NCBI RefSeq assembly: GCF_005048155.1
Contig: NZ_SUMB01000005.1
Location: forward strand, 124,001-188,000
Length of the DNA stretch: 64,000 nucleotides
Source of the DNA: Streptomyces piniterrae
Lineage (GTDB): Bacteria; Actinomycetota; Actinomycetes; Streptomycetales; Streptomycetaceae
Reading direction: 5' to 3'
Positions 49,239 through 58,251 of the stretch are shown piece after piece. The notes beneath the pieces are model-generated. The model was given only the letters and a program-made list of their open reading frames with translations. It had not been told where the DNA came from and did no database searches. Positions within the stretch are counted from its first letter, which is position 1; each line of letters opens with the position of its first letter. The position numbers and the translations under genes are program-made.

Positions 49239-52200
49239 GTGGCTGGTACGTCGTGGGTGCGGGGCGCGACCGAGGGTGGCGCCGACCCGTTCGGAACCGC
49301 GCGTCTGCGCCGCGGCGTGCTGGATTCCTGGGCCGCGTCGCCCGCCCGGTTCCGGGAGGACGCGAACGCCGAGGAGGACCTCGCGCTCGGCGGCTACCGG
49401 GACCGGCTCGTCGTGGAGCTGGCGCAGAACGCCGCGGACGCCGCGGCCCGCGCCGGTGTCCCCGGGCGGCTCCGGCTGACGCTGCATCCGGCGGACGACA
49501 CCGAGACCGCCGTCCTCGTCGCCTCCAACACCGGCGCGCCCCTGGACGCCACCGGCGTCGAGTCGTTGTCCACGCTGCGCGCCTCCGCCAAGCGGGAGAC
49601 CAGCGTGGCGTCCGGCGCGGTCGGCCGGTTCGGCGTGGGCTTCGCCGCGGTGCTGTCGGTGAGCGACGAGCCGGCGCTGGTGGGGCGCACCGGCGGCGTC
49701 CGCTGGTCGCTCGCCGAGGCCCGCGAGCTGACCGGGGAGGTGGCCGCGCACAGTCCGGGACTGGGCGGCGAGGTGCGCCGCCGCGACGGCCATGTCCCGC
49801 TGCTGCGGCTGCCGCTGCCCGCCGAGGGCAGCGCGCCCGAGGGCTATGACACCGCCGTCGTGCTGCCGCTGCGGGACGGCGCGGCGCAGGATCTCGCCGA
49901 GCGGCTGCTGGACGCGATCGACGCGGCGCTGCTGCTGACGCTGCCGGGCCTGGCCCAGGTGATCGTGGAGACCCCGGAGGGCGTACGGGAGTTGAGGCGG
50001 CGCCAGGACGGCGACTGCGTGCTGATCGAGGACAGCGAGCGGGGCGCCACCCGGTGGCGGGTGGCGAGCGACGGCGGCCCGCTGGATCCGGCGCTGCTCG
50101 CGGACCGCCCCGTCGAGGAGCGGCTGCGGCCCGTGTGGTCGGTGACCTGGGCGGTCCCGGTGAACGAGGAGGGCGCGCCGGCCCGGCCAGGGACGGCGCC
50201 GGTGGTGCACGCGCCGACGCCGACGGACGAGCCGCTGGGGCTGCCCGCGCTGCTGATCGCGTCGTTCCCGCTGGAGCCGACCCGGCGTCATGTCGCGCCG
50301 GGCCCGCTGGCGGACTTCCTGACCGAGCGGGCGGCGGCCGCGTACACGACGCTGCTGCGCGACTGGCAGCCGGTGTCGGTCGGCACCCTGGACCTCGTAC
50401 CGGGGCCGCTGGGCAAGGGCGGTCTGGACGGTGAGCTGCGCCGGCGGGTGCTGGAGCTGCTGCCGCGGGTGCCTTTCCTGCCGAGCGCGGGTGCGGGGTC
50501 CGGCGGCGGGGCCGAGGCGTTGGTGGAGCCCGGCTGGGACGAGGGCGCGGACGAGGCGGAGCCGTATGTGCTGCGGCCTGTGGACGCCGAGCTGCTGGAG
50601 GGCGCCGGCGCGGCGACCGTCGGCGTGCTGGCCGAGCTGTTCCCGAGTCTGCTGCCGGCCGGGCTGGAGCGGCGTCCCGAGCTGCGGGCGCTGGGCGTGG
50701 CCAGGGTGCCGCTCGGCGAGATGGTGGACCGGCTGGCGGGTGTGGAGCGGCCGCCGGGCTGGTGGTGGCGGCTGTACGACGCGCTGGCCGGCACCGATCC
50801 GGACCGGCTCAGCGGTCTGCCGGTGCCGCTGGCGGGCACCGAGGGCCAGGGTCCTGGCGGTGCGAAGGGCAGCGCGCGGACCACGATCGGGCCGCGCCAG
50901 GTGCTGCTGCCGCTGGTCGGCGGCGGTGGCGACGGCGGTGATGCCGAGGCGATGCACCGTACGCTCGCCCGGCTCGGGCTGAAGGTCGCGCATCCGGACG
51001 CGGTGCACCCGCTGCTGGAGAAGCTGGGCGCCACCCCGGCCGCACCGCGCGCGGTGCTGACGACTCCTCAGGTCCGGGCGGCCGTGGCGAACTCGTTGGA
51101 CGCGGACGAGGACGCCTACGACGTCTTCGCGGACGAGCTCGGCGAGGCCGGCCGGGGCGCGCCGCTGGGCGCCGAGGAGCTGGCGGAGACGGTGCTCGGG
51201 CTGGTCCGGGATGCCAATCTCTCGCCGGGTGACGAGCCCTGGCTCGGCGCCCTCGCACTGTGCGACGAGGACGGTGAGCTGGCCCCCGCGGGTGAGCTGG
51301 TCCTCCCGGGAAGCGCCTTCGAGCAGGTCATCCGGGAGGGTGAACTGCCCGCCTGTGACGCGGAGTTGGCTGAGCGCTGGGGCGAGCAGCCGCTGACCGC
51401 GGTGGGTGTGCTGGCCGGCTTCGCGCTGGTCCGTGCCACCGACGTGGTGCTCGACCCGGACGAACTGGAGCCGCGCGAAGGGGACTTCGCCGAGCCGGAC
51501 GACGCCGGGCTGCTGGACGCGGTGGACGTGTGGTGCGAGGACATCCTCGACGCGCTGCCGGACACTCCGGTGCCGCCGGTGGTGACCGAGCTGGTCGCGG
51601 TGCGGGATCTGGATCTGGTCGACGACGACGCCTGGCCGCGGGTGCTGGAGATGCTGTCCCGCCCGCCGCTGCGGGACGCGCTGACCGCGCCGGTGCGGGT
51701 ACTGCTGCCGGACGGCACCACGGAGTCCGTACGGCCGTACACCGCCTGGTGGTTGCGCGGGCACCCGGTGCTGGACGGGCGGCGGCCCGCGGGCCTGCGG
51801 TCGGCGGGCGGTGATCCGCTGCTGGCCGGTCTGTACGAGTCGGCCGACGCGGGCGAGGTCGACGCGCAGGTGCTGCGCGCGCTCGGGGTGCGCACCTCGG
51901 TCGCGGCGCTGCTGGACGAGCCGGGCGGTGCGGCGGAGCTGCTGGCCCGGCTCGCCGACGAGGAGTCGGAGGTCGGCCCTGCCCAACTGCACGCCCTGTA
52001 CGGGGCGTTGACCGACCTGGACCCCGATCGGGTGACGCTGCCGGATGAGCTTCGGGTGGTCGTCGGAGGGGAGATCCGGGTGGTGGACGCGGCGGACGCC
52101 GTGGTCGCCGACGCACCGGATCTGATGCCGCTGGCCGCGGACCTCCCGCTGCTGCCGGTCCGGCCGACGCGCGCCGCCGACCTGGCGGAGCTGCTTCAGG

Positions 52201-52529
52201 TGCGCAGGCTGAGCGAGGTGGTCGGCGTCGAGGTGCGCTCCGAGGGCGTACGGCACGAGGTCCCGGAAGCGGTGCGGGTGCTGCTCGGTGCCGGGACGCC
52301 GGAGTCGTATGTGGAGCACGAGGAGCTGGTCGTCGGCGACGGCTCGGAAACCACCGAGCTGGACTGGCGGTGGGCGCCGGACGGCACGCTGCACGCCTCC
52401 ACCCTGGAGGGCGTGGCGGCGGGTCTGGCCTGGGCCGCGGGCCAGTGGCCGCGCCGGTTCGAGGTCGCGGCGCTGCTGGAGGACCCGGAGCGCGGGGACG
52501 AGCTGGCGCGCGCCCGCTGGTTCGACTGA
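49239..52529 (+). CDS. Sacsin/Hsp90-type GHKL ATPase, 1096 aa
   Basis: A very large protein with an N-terminal GHKL ATP-binding domain. VVELAQNAADAAARAG (about 57-72) carries the Asn/Asp metal and ATP residues. VASNTGAPLDATGVESL is the degenerate second motif. GAVGRFGVGFAAVLSVSD (about 126-143) is the glycine lid motif. The remaining 800 residues are alpha/beta repeats rich in Leu, Asp and Glu with repeated LPLLP-type turns and have no known domain that I can name. Such proteins are called sacsin N-terminal ATPase-like or molecular chaperone Hsp90-like in actinobacteria. A chaperone or conformational switch role is inferred. GTG 49239 follows AAAGGGAGCGG. Confidence 0.87.
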   Translation: MAGTSWVRGATEGGADPFGTARLRRGVLDSWAASPARFREDANAEEDLALGGYRDRLVVELAQNAADAAARAGVPGRLRLTLHPADDTETAVLVASNTGAPLDATGVESLSTLRASAKRETSVASGAVGRFGVGFAAVLSVSDEPALVGRTGGVRWSLAEARELTGEVAAHSPGLGGEVRRRDGHVPLLRLPLPAEGSAPEGYDTAVVLPLRDGAAQDLAERLLDAIDAALLLTLPGLAQVIVETPEGVRELRRRQDGDCVLIEDSERGATRWRVASDGGPLDPALLADRPVEERLRPVWSVTWAVPVNEEGAPARPGTAPVVHAPTPTDEPLGLPALLIASFPLEPTRRHVAPGPLADFLTERAAAAYTTLLRDWQPVSVGTLDLVPGPLGKGGLDGELRRRVLELLPRVPFLPSAGAGSGGGAEALVEPGWDEGADEAEPYVLRPVDAELLEGAGAATVGVLAELFPSLLPAGLERRPELRALGVARVPLGEMVDRLAGVERPPGWWWRLYDALAGTDPDRLSGLPVPLAGTEGQGPGGAKGSARTTIGPRQVLLPLVGGGGDGGDAEAMHRTLARLGLKVAHPDAVHPLLEKLGATPAAPRAVLTTPQVRAAVANSLDADEDAYDVFADELGEAGRGAPLGAEELAETVLGLVRDANLSPGDEPWLGALALCDEDGELAPAGELVLPGSAFEQVIREGELPACDAELAERWGEQPLTAVGVLAGFALVRATDVVLDPDELEPREGDFAEPDDAGLLDAVDVWCEDILDALPDTPVPPVVTELVAVRDLDLVDDDAWPRVLEMLSRPPLRDALTAPVRVLLPDGTTESVRPYTAWWLRGHPVLDGRRPAGLRSAGGDPLLAGLYESADAGEVDAQVLRALGVRTSVAALLDEPGGAAELLARLADEESEVGPAQLHALYGALTDLDPDRVTLPDELRVVVGGEIRVVDAADAVVADAPDLMPLAADLPLLPVRPTRAADLAELLQVRRLSEVVGVEVRSEGVRHEVPEAVRVLLGAGTPESYVEHEELVVGDGSETTELDWRWAPDGTLHASTLEGVAAGLAWAAGQWPRRFEVAALLEDPERGDELARARWFD

Positions 52530-52600
52530 ACAGCTGGGCGGTGAGGGTGGGAAACAGCAGCCGGCGCGGGGTGGGGAACAGCAGCTGGGGCGGTGCCCGC
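52529..52600. repeat. 24-bp imperfect repeat after the sacsin-like gene
   Basis: AACAGC begins units at 52529, 52553 and 52577, each followed by GC-rich GGTGGGGA-type words. The first unit starts at the last base of the stop codon. Confidence 0.6.
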
Positions 52601-52616
52601 ACGGGGTGCGGGCACC
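52592..52616. terminator. Bidirectional stem-loop terminator
   Basis: GGTGCCCGCA (52592-52601) pairs perfectly with TGCGGGCACC (52607-52616) around CGGGG. It lies between the convergent sacsin-like gene and a small membrane protein gene, whose stop is 11 bp away. Confidence 0.8.
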
Positions 52617-52626
52617 CGCCCAAGGC

Positions 52627-52824
52627 TCAGTTGGAGCCGAACTTCTTGATCAGGCTCACGATGACGACGATCGCGCCGATGCCGATGGCGGCCACCCACA
52701 CCCAGGTGTCCACACCGCCGCCGGTGCCGTCTCCGTAGCCGCCGCCGGAGTGGTAGGAGTGTCCGCCGTGGCCGTGTCCGCGAGCCAGGATCTCGTACTT
52801 GAGGTCCCCCGTGTTGAATGTCAT
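52627..52824 (-). CDS. Small single-pass membrane protein
   Basis: A 65-aa protein: MTFNTGDLKYEILARGHGHGGHSYHSGGGYGDGTGGG (Gly/His-rich) then one helix TWVWVAAIGIGAIVVIVSLI and KKFGSN. ATG 52824 lies nine bases after AGGG; ATG 52830 is alternative but too close. It lies just upstream of a strong terminator and shares no partner. Its function is unknown; the His-rich part could bind metal. Confidence 0.65.
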   Translation of the reverse strand: MTFNTGDLKYEILARGHGHGGHSYHSGGGYGDGTGGGVDTWVWVAAIGIGAIVVIVSLIKKFGSN

Positions 52825-52858
52825 GAGCATGGACCCTAGGGGAAGGCGGCCGTCGCCC

Positions 52859-55288
52859 TCAAGCCGGGAACCTGCCGCCCACCCACCGCCAGGCGGCCTC
52901 CAGCAGCAGTGACGCCACCACCGCGATGCCCACCGCCGCCCACGGCAGCGTCGTACCGACCAGCTTCAGATCGAAGAACCGCTGGAGCCACGGTGTGACC
53001 AGGACGGCGAGGAAGCCCGCGGCCATCGCCAGGACCAGTCCGATCCGCCACCAGGTGTAGGGGCGGGCGATGATCACCAGCACCCACATCGCGGTGAGGA
53101 ACAGCGTCAGGGTCGCCGCGCTGGTCTCCGCGGCCAGCGCGTCGGGCCCGCTGTAGTAGCCGCGGGCCAGCAGATAGGTGCCGAACGCGGCGGCGCCCGC
53201 GATGAGGCCGGACGGCACCGCGTACCGCATCACCCGCCGTACGAAGTGCGGTCTGGCGCGCTCCTTGTTGGGGGCGAGGGCCAGGAAGAACGCCGGGATG
53301 CCGATGGTCAGGGTGGACAGCAGGGTCAGATGGCGCGGGAGGTACGGGTAGGGGATCTGCCAGCAGGCGACGAGGATCGCCAGCAGCACCGAGTAGACGG
53401 TCTTGGTGAGGAACAGCGTCGCGACGCGGGTGATGTTGCCGATCACCCGGCGGCCCTCGGCGACCACGGACGGCAGCGTCGCGAAGCTGTTGTTCAGCAG
53501 GACGATCTGTGCGACGGCCCGGGTGGCCTCGCTGCCGGAGCCCATCGAGACGCCGATGTCCGCGTCCTTCAGCGCGAGGACGTCGTTGACGCCGTCGCCG
53601 GTCATCGCGACGGTGTGGCCGCGCGTCTGGAGCGCGCCGACCATCGACCGCTTCTGCCGCGGGGTGACCCGGCCGAACACCGCGCCCGTTTCGAGCGCGG
53701 ACGCCATCTCGTCCGTGGTCCCGGGCAGCCGGCGGGCGTCCACCGGGGCGTCCGCGCCCGGCAGACCGAGCTGCCCGGCCACCGCGCCCACCGACACCGC
53801 GTTGTCGCCGGAGACGACCTTGGCCTGGACGCCCTGGTCGGCGAAGTAGCGCAGGGTGGCGGTGGCGTCCGGGCGCAGCCGCTGTTCGAGGACCACCAGC
53901 GCGGCGGGCCGGACGCCCCGCGCCACCTCGGGATCGTCCAGCTCCTTGGCGGCGCGGGCCAGCAGCAGCACCCGCAGGCCCTGGGAGTTGAGGTCGTCGA
54001 TCTCGGTGAGGCCGGGGTCGCCGGACGGCAGCAGCACGTCGGGGGCGCCGAGCAGCCAGGTGGTGCTCTCGCCGTCCGGCCCGTTGAGGGAGGCGCCGCT
54101 GTATTTGCGGGCGGAGGAGAACGGGAGTGACTCGGTGCAGCGCCAGCCGGCCTCGGCGGGACAGACGTCGATGATCGCCTGGAGGGAGGCGTTGGGCCGC
54201 GGGTCGGACTCGCCGAGGGCCCCCAGCACCTGCCGGACGTACGCCTCGTCCGCCCCGTTCCATGGCCGCAGTTCGCGGACGTCCATCCCGCCCTCGGTGA
54301 GCGTGCCGGTCTTGTCCAGGCAGACCACATCGACCCGGGCCAGCCCCTCGATGGCGGGCAGCTCCTGCACCAGGCACTGCCGGCGGCCGAGCCGGATGAC
54401 GCCGATCGCGAAGGCGACGGAGGTCAGCAGGACCAGTCCCTCGGGGATCATCGGGACGATACCGGCGACCATCCGGCGGACGGACTCGTCGGCCGGCAGG
54501 TTGAGCGTGTAGAGGTGGCTGAGGATGAGCCCGAGCGCGGTCGGGACCATCATCCAGGTCACGTACTTGAGGATCTGGCTGATGCCGCTCCGCAGCTCGG
54601 AGTGGACCAGGGTGAACCGGCTGGCCTCCTCGGCGAGCTGGGCCGCGTACGCCTCGCGGCCGACCTTGGTCGCGGTGAAGGCGCCGGCGCCCGCGACCAC
54701 GAAGCTGCCGGACATCATCCGCTCGCCGGGCTGCTTGAGGACCGGGTCGGCCTCGCCGGTCAGCAGCGACTCGTCGATCTCCAGGTTGTCGGCCTCCAGC
54801 ACCTCGCCGTCGACGATGACCTTGTCGCCGGGCCCGAGTTCGAGGACATCGCCGAGGACGACCTCGGAGGTGGGGATCTCGGCGGCCCGTCCGTCGCGCC
54901 GCACGGTCGGTCTCGCCTCGCCGATCACCGCGAGGTTGTCCAGGGTCCGTTTGGCGCGCAGCTCCTGGACGATGCCGATGCCGGTGTTGGCGACGATGAC
55001 GAAGCCGAACAGGCCGTCCTGGATCGGGCCGACGAACAGGATGATCGCGAAGAGCACGCCGATGATGGCGTTGAAGCGGGTGAAGACGTTGGCGCGGATG
55101 ATGTCGGCGGTCGAGCGGGAGGACCGTACGGGGATGTCGTTGACCTCGCCCCGGGCCACCCGTTCGGCGACCTCGGCGGCGGTCAGCCCGCGGTGGACCG
55201 GTGCCGGGGAGGCCCCGCCGTCGGGCCCGTCGGCCGGTCCGGGTTCCTCTTCGGGTTCCTCGACTTCGGTCTTCGCCCGCTGCGTCAT
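52859..55288 (-). CDS. P-type cation ATPase, CtpE-like
   Basis: An 809-aa HAD-type P-type ATPase. The N-terminal cytoplasmic part has GLTAAEVAERVARGEVN. The actuator loop is LLTGEADPV. Phosphorylation motif VCLDKTGTLTEGG and hinge MTGDGVNDVLALKDADIGVSMGSGSEATRAVAQIVLL are intact. The M4 segment reads IVPMIPEGLVLL, with Pro-Glu-Gly as in calcium-type pumps. Mycobacterial CtpE, the closest family I can name, imports calcium for cell-surface integrity. The cation here is therefore probably calcium (inference). About ten helices in total. It lies after the DUF2530 gene on the same strand. Confidence 0.88.
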   Translation of the reverse strand: MTQRAKTEVEEPEEEPGPADGPDGGASPAPVHRGLTAAEVAERVARGEVNDIPVRSSRSTADIIRANVFTRFNAIIGVLFAIILFVGPIQDGLFGFVIVANTGIGIVQELRAKRTLDNLAVIGEARPTVRRDGRAAEIPTSEVVLGDVLELGPGDKVIVDGEVLEADNLEIDESLLTGEADPVLKQPGERMMSGSFVVAGAGAFTATKVGREAYAAQLAEEASRFTLVHSELRSGISQILKYVTWMMVPTALGLILSHLYTLNLPADESVRRMVAGIVPMIPEGLVLLTSVAFAIGVIRLGRRQCLVQELPAIEGLARVDVVCLDKTGTLTEGGMDVRELRPWNGADEAYVRQVLGALGESDPRPNASLQAIIDVCPAEAGWRCTESLPFSSARKYSGASLNGPDGESTTWLLGAPDVLLPSGDPGLTEIDDLNSQGLRVLLLARAAKELDDPEVARGVRPAALVVLEQRLRPDATATLRYFADQGVQAKVVSGDNAVSVGAVAGQLGLPGADAPVDARRLPGTTDEMASALETGAVFGRVTPRQKRSMVGALQTRGHTVAMTGDGVNDVLALKDADIGVSMGSGSEATRAVAQIVLLNNSFATLPSVVAEGRRVIGNITRVATLFLTKTVYSVLLAILVACWQIPYPYLPRHLTLLSTLTIGIPAFFLALAPNKERARPHFVRRVMRYAVPSGLIAGAAAFGTYLLARGYYSGPDALAAETSAATLTLFLTAMWVLVIIARPYTWWRIGLVLAMAAGFLAVLVTPWLQRFFDLKLVGTTLPWAAVGIAVVASLLLEAAWRWVGGRFPA

Positions 55289-55385
55289 GCCCCCGACGTT
55301 ACGGGCGGAATGCGCATATCACCCGCTGGGCGCGGCGTCCGCTCGGGACGGCTGCCCAGGGGTGCGACCGCTCAGGCGCGTCCGC

Positions 55386-55640
55386 TCAGGAGGCGTCGGC
55401 CGCCGCGCGCTTGATGGCGGCGTCGCGCTTGCGGACGTACCAGATGCCGATCAGGCCGAGGCCGCCGCCGGCCAGGCAGGTCCACACCCACCAGGCGTGG
55501 TCGTTGTCGGCGTACCAGCCGTAGAAGGGGAGCTGGCCGAGGAAGAGCACGAACCAGATGATGGTGCCGCCGGTGATCGTGCCCACGACGGGACCTTCGA
55601 GCGGCGCCGGGGCCTCGCGCAGTTCGGACCTTTTCCACAT
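55386..55640 (-). CDS. DUF2530 membrane protein
   Basis: An 84-aa protein with two helices: VVGTITGGTIIWFVLFLGQLPF and WWVWTCLAGGGLGLIGIWYV, separated by a short GWYADNDHA loop and ended by a basic Ala/Lys tail. The EAPAPLEGPVV entry and the loop are characteristic of DUF2530. Unknown function. ATG 55640. It is divergent from the NCS2 permease gene, sharing a 294-bp AT-rich regulatory gap. Confidence 0.82.
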   Translation of the reverse strand: MWKRSELREAPAPLEGPVVGTITGGTIIWFVLFLGQLPFYGWYADNDHAWWVWTCLAGGGLGLIGIWYVRKRDAAIKRAAADAS

Positions 55641-55827
55641 GGGGGTCAGCTTACGGGGCGGGCGTGCGGCGGCTGCGCGCGGCGGCGGGCGGGACGCAGG
55701 GCGGACACGGGCCCGGCCGAGGGCGGGCGAAGGCCCTGGCACAGCCCTTGCGCCACAAGGCTCTACGCGCGGAGATAGCGATCAGAGCCTTGTTTATTCA
55801 TACTGAACCTTTCTGGATCTGACCGAA

Positions 55828-55848
55828 TTGGATCGTCGATTCATCCAA
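55828..55848. promoter_or_regulatory. Inverted repeat TTGGAT-N9-ATCCAA before the purine permease
   Basis: Perfect 6-bp arms around 9 nt lie in a clearly AT-rich stretch (55785-55875). That stretch also holds GGATC words at 55816 and 55830. It is a candidate operator/promoter region for the permease gene. Confidence 0.5.
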
Positions 55849-55934
55849 CCTGATCCGGTTATTGATGTAACTCCATGTGTTCCGGGCCCTCGGGCCCCCG
55901 CGCCTTCCCCAGGCCCGTCCGACTGAGGTCCGCC

Positions 55935-57404
55935 ATGCCGCCCTCGACCAGCACACCGGTCGACCCCCTCAAGAGCCCAGGTCACCCTCCGAGGAACGGA
56001 TTCGACCGGTTCTTCAAGATCTCCGAGCGGGGGTCGACGGTCGGCCGCGAACTGCGCGGCGGCCTGGCGACGTTCTTCGCGATGGCCTACATCATCGTGC
56101 TGAACCCGATCATCCTCGGCTCCGGCACCGACAAGTTCGGCCACCACCTCGACAATGCCCAGCTGGTCACGGCCACCGCGCTGATGGCCGGTCTGAGCAC
56201 CGTCCTGATGGGCGTCATGGGCAACGTCCCGATCGCCATCGCCGCCGGCCTGGGCATCAACGCCGTGGTGTCGCTCCAGCTCGCCCCCAAGATGAGTTGG
56301 CCGGACGCGATGGGCATGGTCGTCCTGGCCGGCCTGGTGCTGATGCTCCTGGTCGCCTCGGGTCTGCGGCAGCGGGTGATGGACGCCATCCCCAACGGGC
56401 TGCGCCGAGCCATCGCGATCGGCATCGGCCTGTTCATCTCGCTGATCGGCCTGGTCGACGCGGGCTTCGTGACCCGCAACCCGGACGCCGCGCACACCAC
56501 CGTCCCGATGGGCCTGGGCCAGGGCGGTCAGCTCGCGGGCTGGCCGGTGCTGGTCTTCGTCATCGGCCTGGTGCTGATGTTCATGCTGATCGTGCGCAAG
56601 ACCAAGGGCGCGATCCTCATCGGCATGGTCACCATGGCCGTCTTCGCGATCGTCATCAACGCCATCGCCGACATCCCGGACGCCGCCTGGGGCCTGGCCG
56701 TCCCGAACGTCCCGGACCAGATCGTCGGCGCCCCCGACTTCGGTCTGATCGGCCAGATCAGCCTCTTCGGCGGCTTCAGGGAAGTCGGCCTGCTCACCGG
56801 CTGTCTGTTCGTCTTCACCGTGCTGCTGTCCGGCTTCTTCGACGCGATGGGCACCATCATCGGCGTCGGCGAGGAGGCCGGGCTGCTGGACAACGAGACC
56901 GGCAATCTGCCGGGCATGGGCCGGATCCTGATGGTGGACGGCATCGCGGTCGCGGGCGGCGGATTCGGCTCCGCCTCCGCCAACACCTGCTTCGTGGAGT
57001 CCACGGCCGGCGTCGGCGAGGGGGCCCGTACGGGCCTCGCGAACCTGATGACCGGCGGGCTCTTCCTTCTCGCGCTGGTCTTCACCCCGCTGGCGACGGT
57101 GGTGCCCTCACAGGCCGCGACACCGGCGCTGGTCGTCGTCGGCTTCCTGATCATGGCCTCGAACGTCCGGGACATCGACTGGGCCGACTTCACCGTCGGC
57201 ATCCCGGCGTTCCTGACGATGATCTCCATGCCGTTCACGTACAGCATCACCAACGGCATCGGCATCGGCGTACTGGCCTACATCCTGCTGCGGACGGCGA
57301 CCGGCCACTTCAGGAAGATCCCGTGGCTGCTGAACGCGGTCGGGCTCTGCTTCCTGGTCTACTTCCTGCTGAACCCCATCGAGCAGCTGCTCGGGGTCGG
57401 TTAG
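55935..57404 (+). CDS. NCS2 family purine permease (AzgA-like)
   Basis: A 489-aa nucleobase:cation symporter. GFDRFFKISERGSTVGRELRGGLATFFAMAYIIVLNPIIL opens the AzgA/GhxP-type branch, which carries adenine, guanine or hypoxanthine. GLGINAVVSLQLAP, SGFFDAMGTIIGVGEEAGL and the FGSASANTCFVESTAGVGEGARTGLANLMTG segment line the substrate site. About 13-14 helices. ATG 55935 follows GAGG; an in-frame start at 55875 is unsupported. An operator-like inverted repeat lies upstream. Confidence 0.9.
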   Translation: MPPSTSTPVDPLKSPGHPPRNGFDRFFKISERGSTVGRELRGGLATFFAMAYIIVLNPIILGSGTDKFGHHLDNAQLVTATALMAGLSTVLMGVMGNVPIAIAAGLGINAVVSLQLAPKMSWPDAMGMVVLAGLVLMLLVASGLRQRVMDAIPNGLRRAIAIGIGLFISLIGLVDAGFVTRNPDAAHTTVPMGLGQGGQLAGWPVLVFVIGLVLMFMLIVRKTKGAILIGMVTMAVFAIVINAIADIPDAAWGLAVPNVPDQIVGAPDFGLIGQISLFGGFREVGLLTGCLFVFTVLLSGFFDAMGTIIGVGEEAGLLDNETGNLPGMGRILMVDGIAVAGGGFGSASANTCFVESTAGVGEGARTGLANLMTGGLFLLALVFTPLATVVPSQAATPALVVVGFLIMASNVRDIDWADFTVGIPAFLTMISMPFTYSITNGIGIGVLAYILLRTATGHFRKIPWLLNAVGLCFLVYFLLNPIEQLLGVG

Positions 57405-57434
57405 CCCCGTCGGCCAGCCCCTCGGGCGGCCCCC

Positions 57435-57659
57435 TCAGGTAGCCCCGGGGGCTTCTATCGCGGCGCCGGCCTCTATCGCGGAGCCGCGGTAGAACCTCTC
57501 CGTCTCGTCGACCGACGTCTTGAAGCGTTCGTCGAAGTCGTCGCGAATGAGCGTCCGGACCACATAGTCCTGGACGCTCATTCCGCGTTTGGCGGCGTGC
57601 CGCTGGATGCGCTCCAGCAGCTCCGCTTCGACCCGCAGGCTGAGCACTCTCGATCCCAT
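57435..57659 (-). CDS. Small ribbon-helix-helix-type protein
   Basis: A 74-aa protein: VLSLRVEAELLERIQRHAAKRGMSVQDYVVRTLIRDDFDERFKTSVDETERFY. The first 40 residues fit a beta strand and two helices of an RHH/Arc fold, so DNA binding is likely. ATG 57659 follows GGGGACC at a fair distance. It is divergent from the marR gene. No toxin partner is adjacent, so an antitoxin role is not supported. Confidence 0.75.
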   Translation of the reverse strand: MGSRVLSLRVEAELLERIQRHAAKRGMSVQDYVVRTLIRDDFDERFKTSVDETERFYRGSAIEAGAAIEAPGAT

Positions 57660-57761
57660 ACGGACACGGTCCCCGCACCAGACGGTCAGGCGAGTCACTT
57701 TCGGCCGCGTCCTCACTCATACGGGTGATCCGGGGAGGTCACCCGAAGGCTTTGCTTAGAT

Positions 57762-57779
57762 AAGGTAATGAGTTACCCT
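57762..57779. promoter_or_regulatory. MarR operator-like palindrome at the marR start
   Basis: GGTAA-TGAG-TTACC (57764-57777) with AA/CT flanks lies directly before the ATG at 57781. A TTAGATA stretch just upstream could be the -10 box, so the operator would cover the transcription start. Confidence 0.65.
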
Positions 57780-57780
57780 A

Positions 57781-58224
57781 ATGAACATGCCGGAACTGTC
57801 CAGCGGCGACGACGCTGCTGCCGTGAGCGCTCTGCGCGGCGCCGTGATGCGCCTGTCCCGCCGACTGAAGAACCAGCGGGTCGACGAGTCGCTGAGCCCC
57901 ACCGAGATGTCGGTGCTCGGCACCCTCGCCCGGTGCGGCCACGCCACCCCCGGCGAGCTGGCCCGCAAGGAGCATGTGCAGCCGCCGTCGATGACCCGCA
58001 TCGTGGCGATGCTGGAGGCCAAGGGACTGGTCCGGTTGGAGCCGCACCCCGACGACCGTCGCCAGAAGGTCGTCACCCAGACGGAGCAGGCCGAGGCGAT
58101 GCTGGAGGAGAGCCGCCGCAGGCGCAATGCCTGGCTCGCCGAGCTGGCCTCCGGACTGGACGATGACGAATGGGAGAAGGTGCGGGCCGCGGCTCCCGTG
58201 CTGGAGAAGCTCGCACAGTTGTAG
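57781..58224 (+). CDS. MarR-family transcriptional regulator
   Basis: A 147-aa winged-helix regulator. The core SLSPTEMSVLGTLARCGHATPGELARKEHVQPPSMTRIVAMLEAKGLVRLEPHPDDRRQKVV shows the recognition helix and the Asp-Asp-Arg-Arg wing. It probably represses itself and the MFS gene 27 bp downstream by the palindrome at its start. The ATG has no room for a normal ribosome site if transcription starts within the palindrome, so it may be nearly leaderless. Confidence 0.92.
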   Translation: MNMPELSSGDDAAAVSALRGAVMRLSRRLKNQRVDESLSPTEMSVLGTLARCGHATPGELARKEHVQPPSMTRIVAMLEAKGLVRLEPHPDDRRQKVVTQTEQAEAMLEESRRRRNAWLAELASGLDDDEWEKVRAAAPVLEKLAQL

Positions 58225-58251
58225 AACCCAGACCGAGGAGGCGAACCCACT

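Noticed and set aside
48981..52394. Open frame of 1137 codons on the minus strand opposite the sacsin-like gene
   Set aside because: It is the antisense shadow of a GC-biased gene. Its product is a His/Gln/Arg-rich low-complexity string with no domain, while the plus strand has clear ATPase motifs.
49239..52529. Antiphage defence system built around the sacsin-type ATPase
   Set aside because: No nuclease, protease or other effector gene is linked, codon use is like the neighbours, and the surroundings are core genes.
57435..57659. Antitoxin of a toxin-antitoxin pair
   Set aside because: The RHH-like fold fits, but no toxin-sized gene lies on the same strand next to it.
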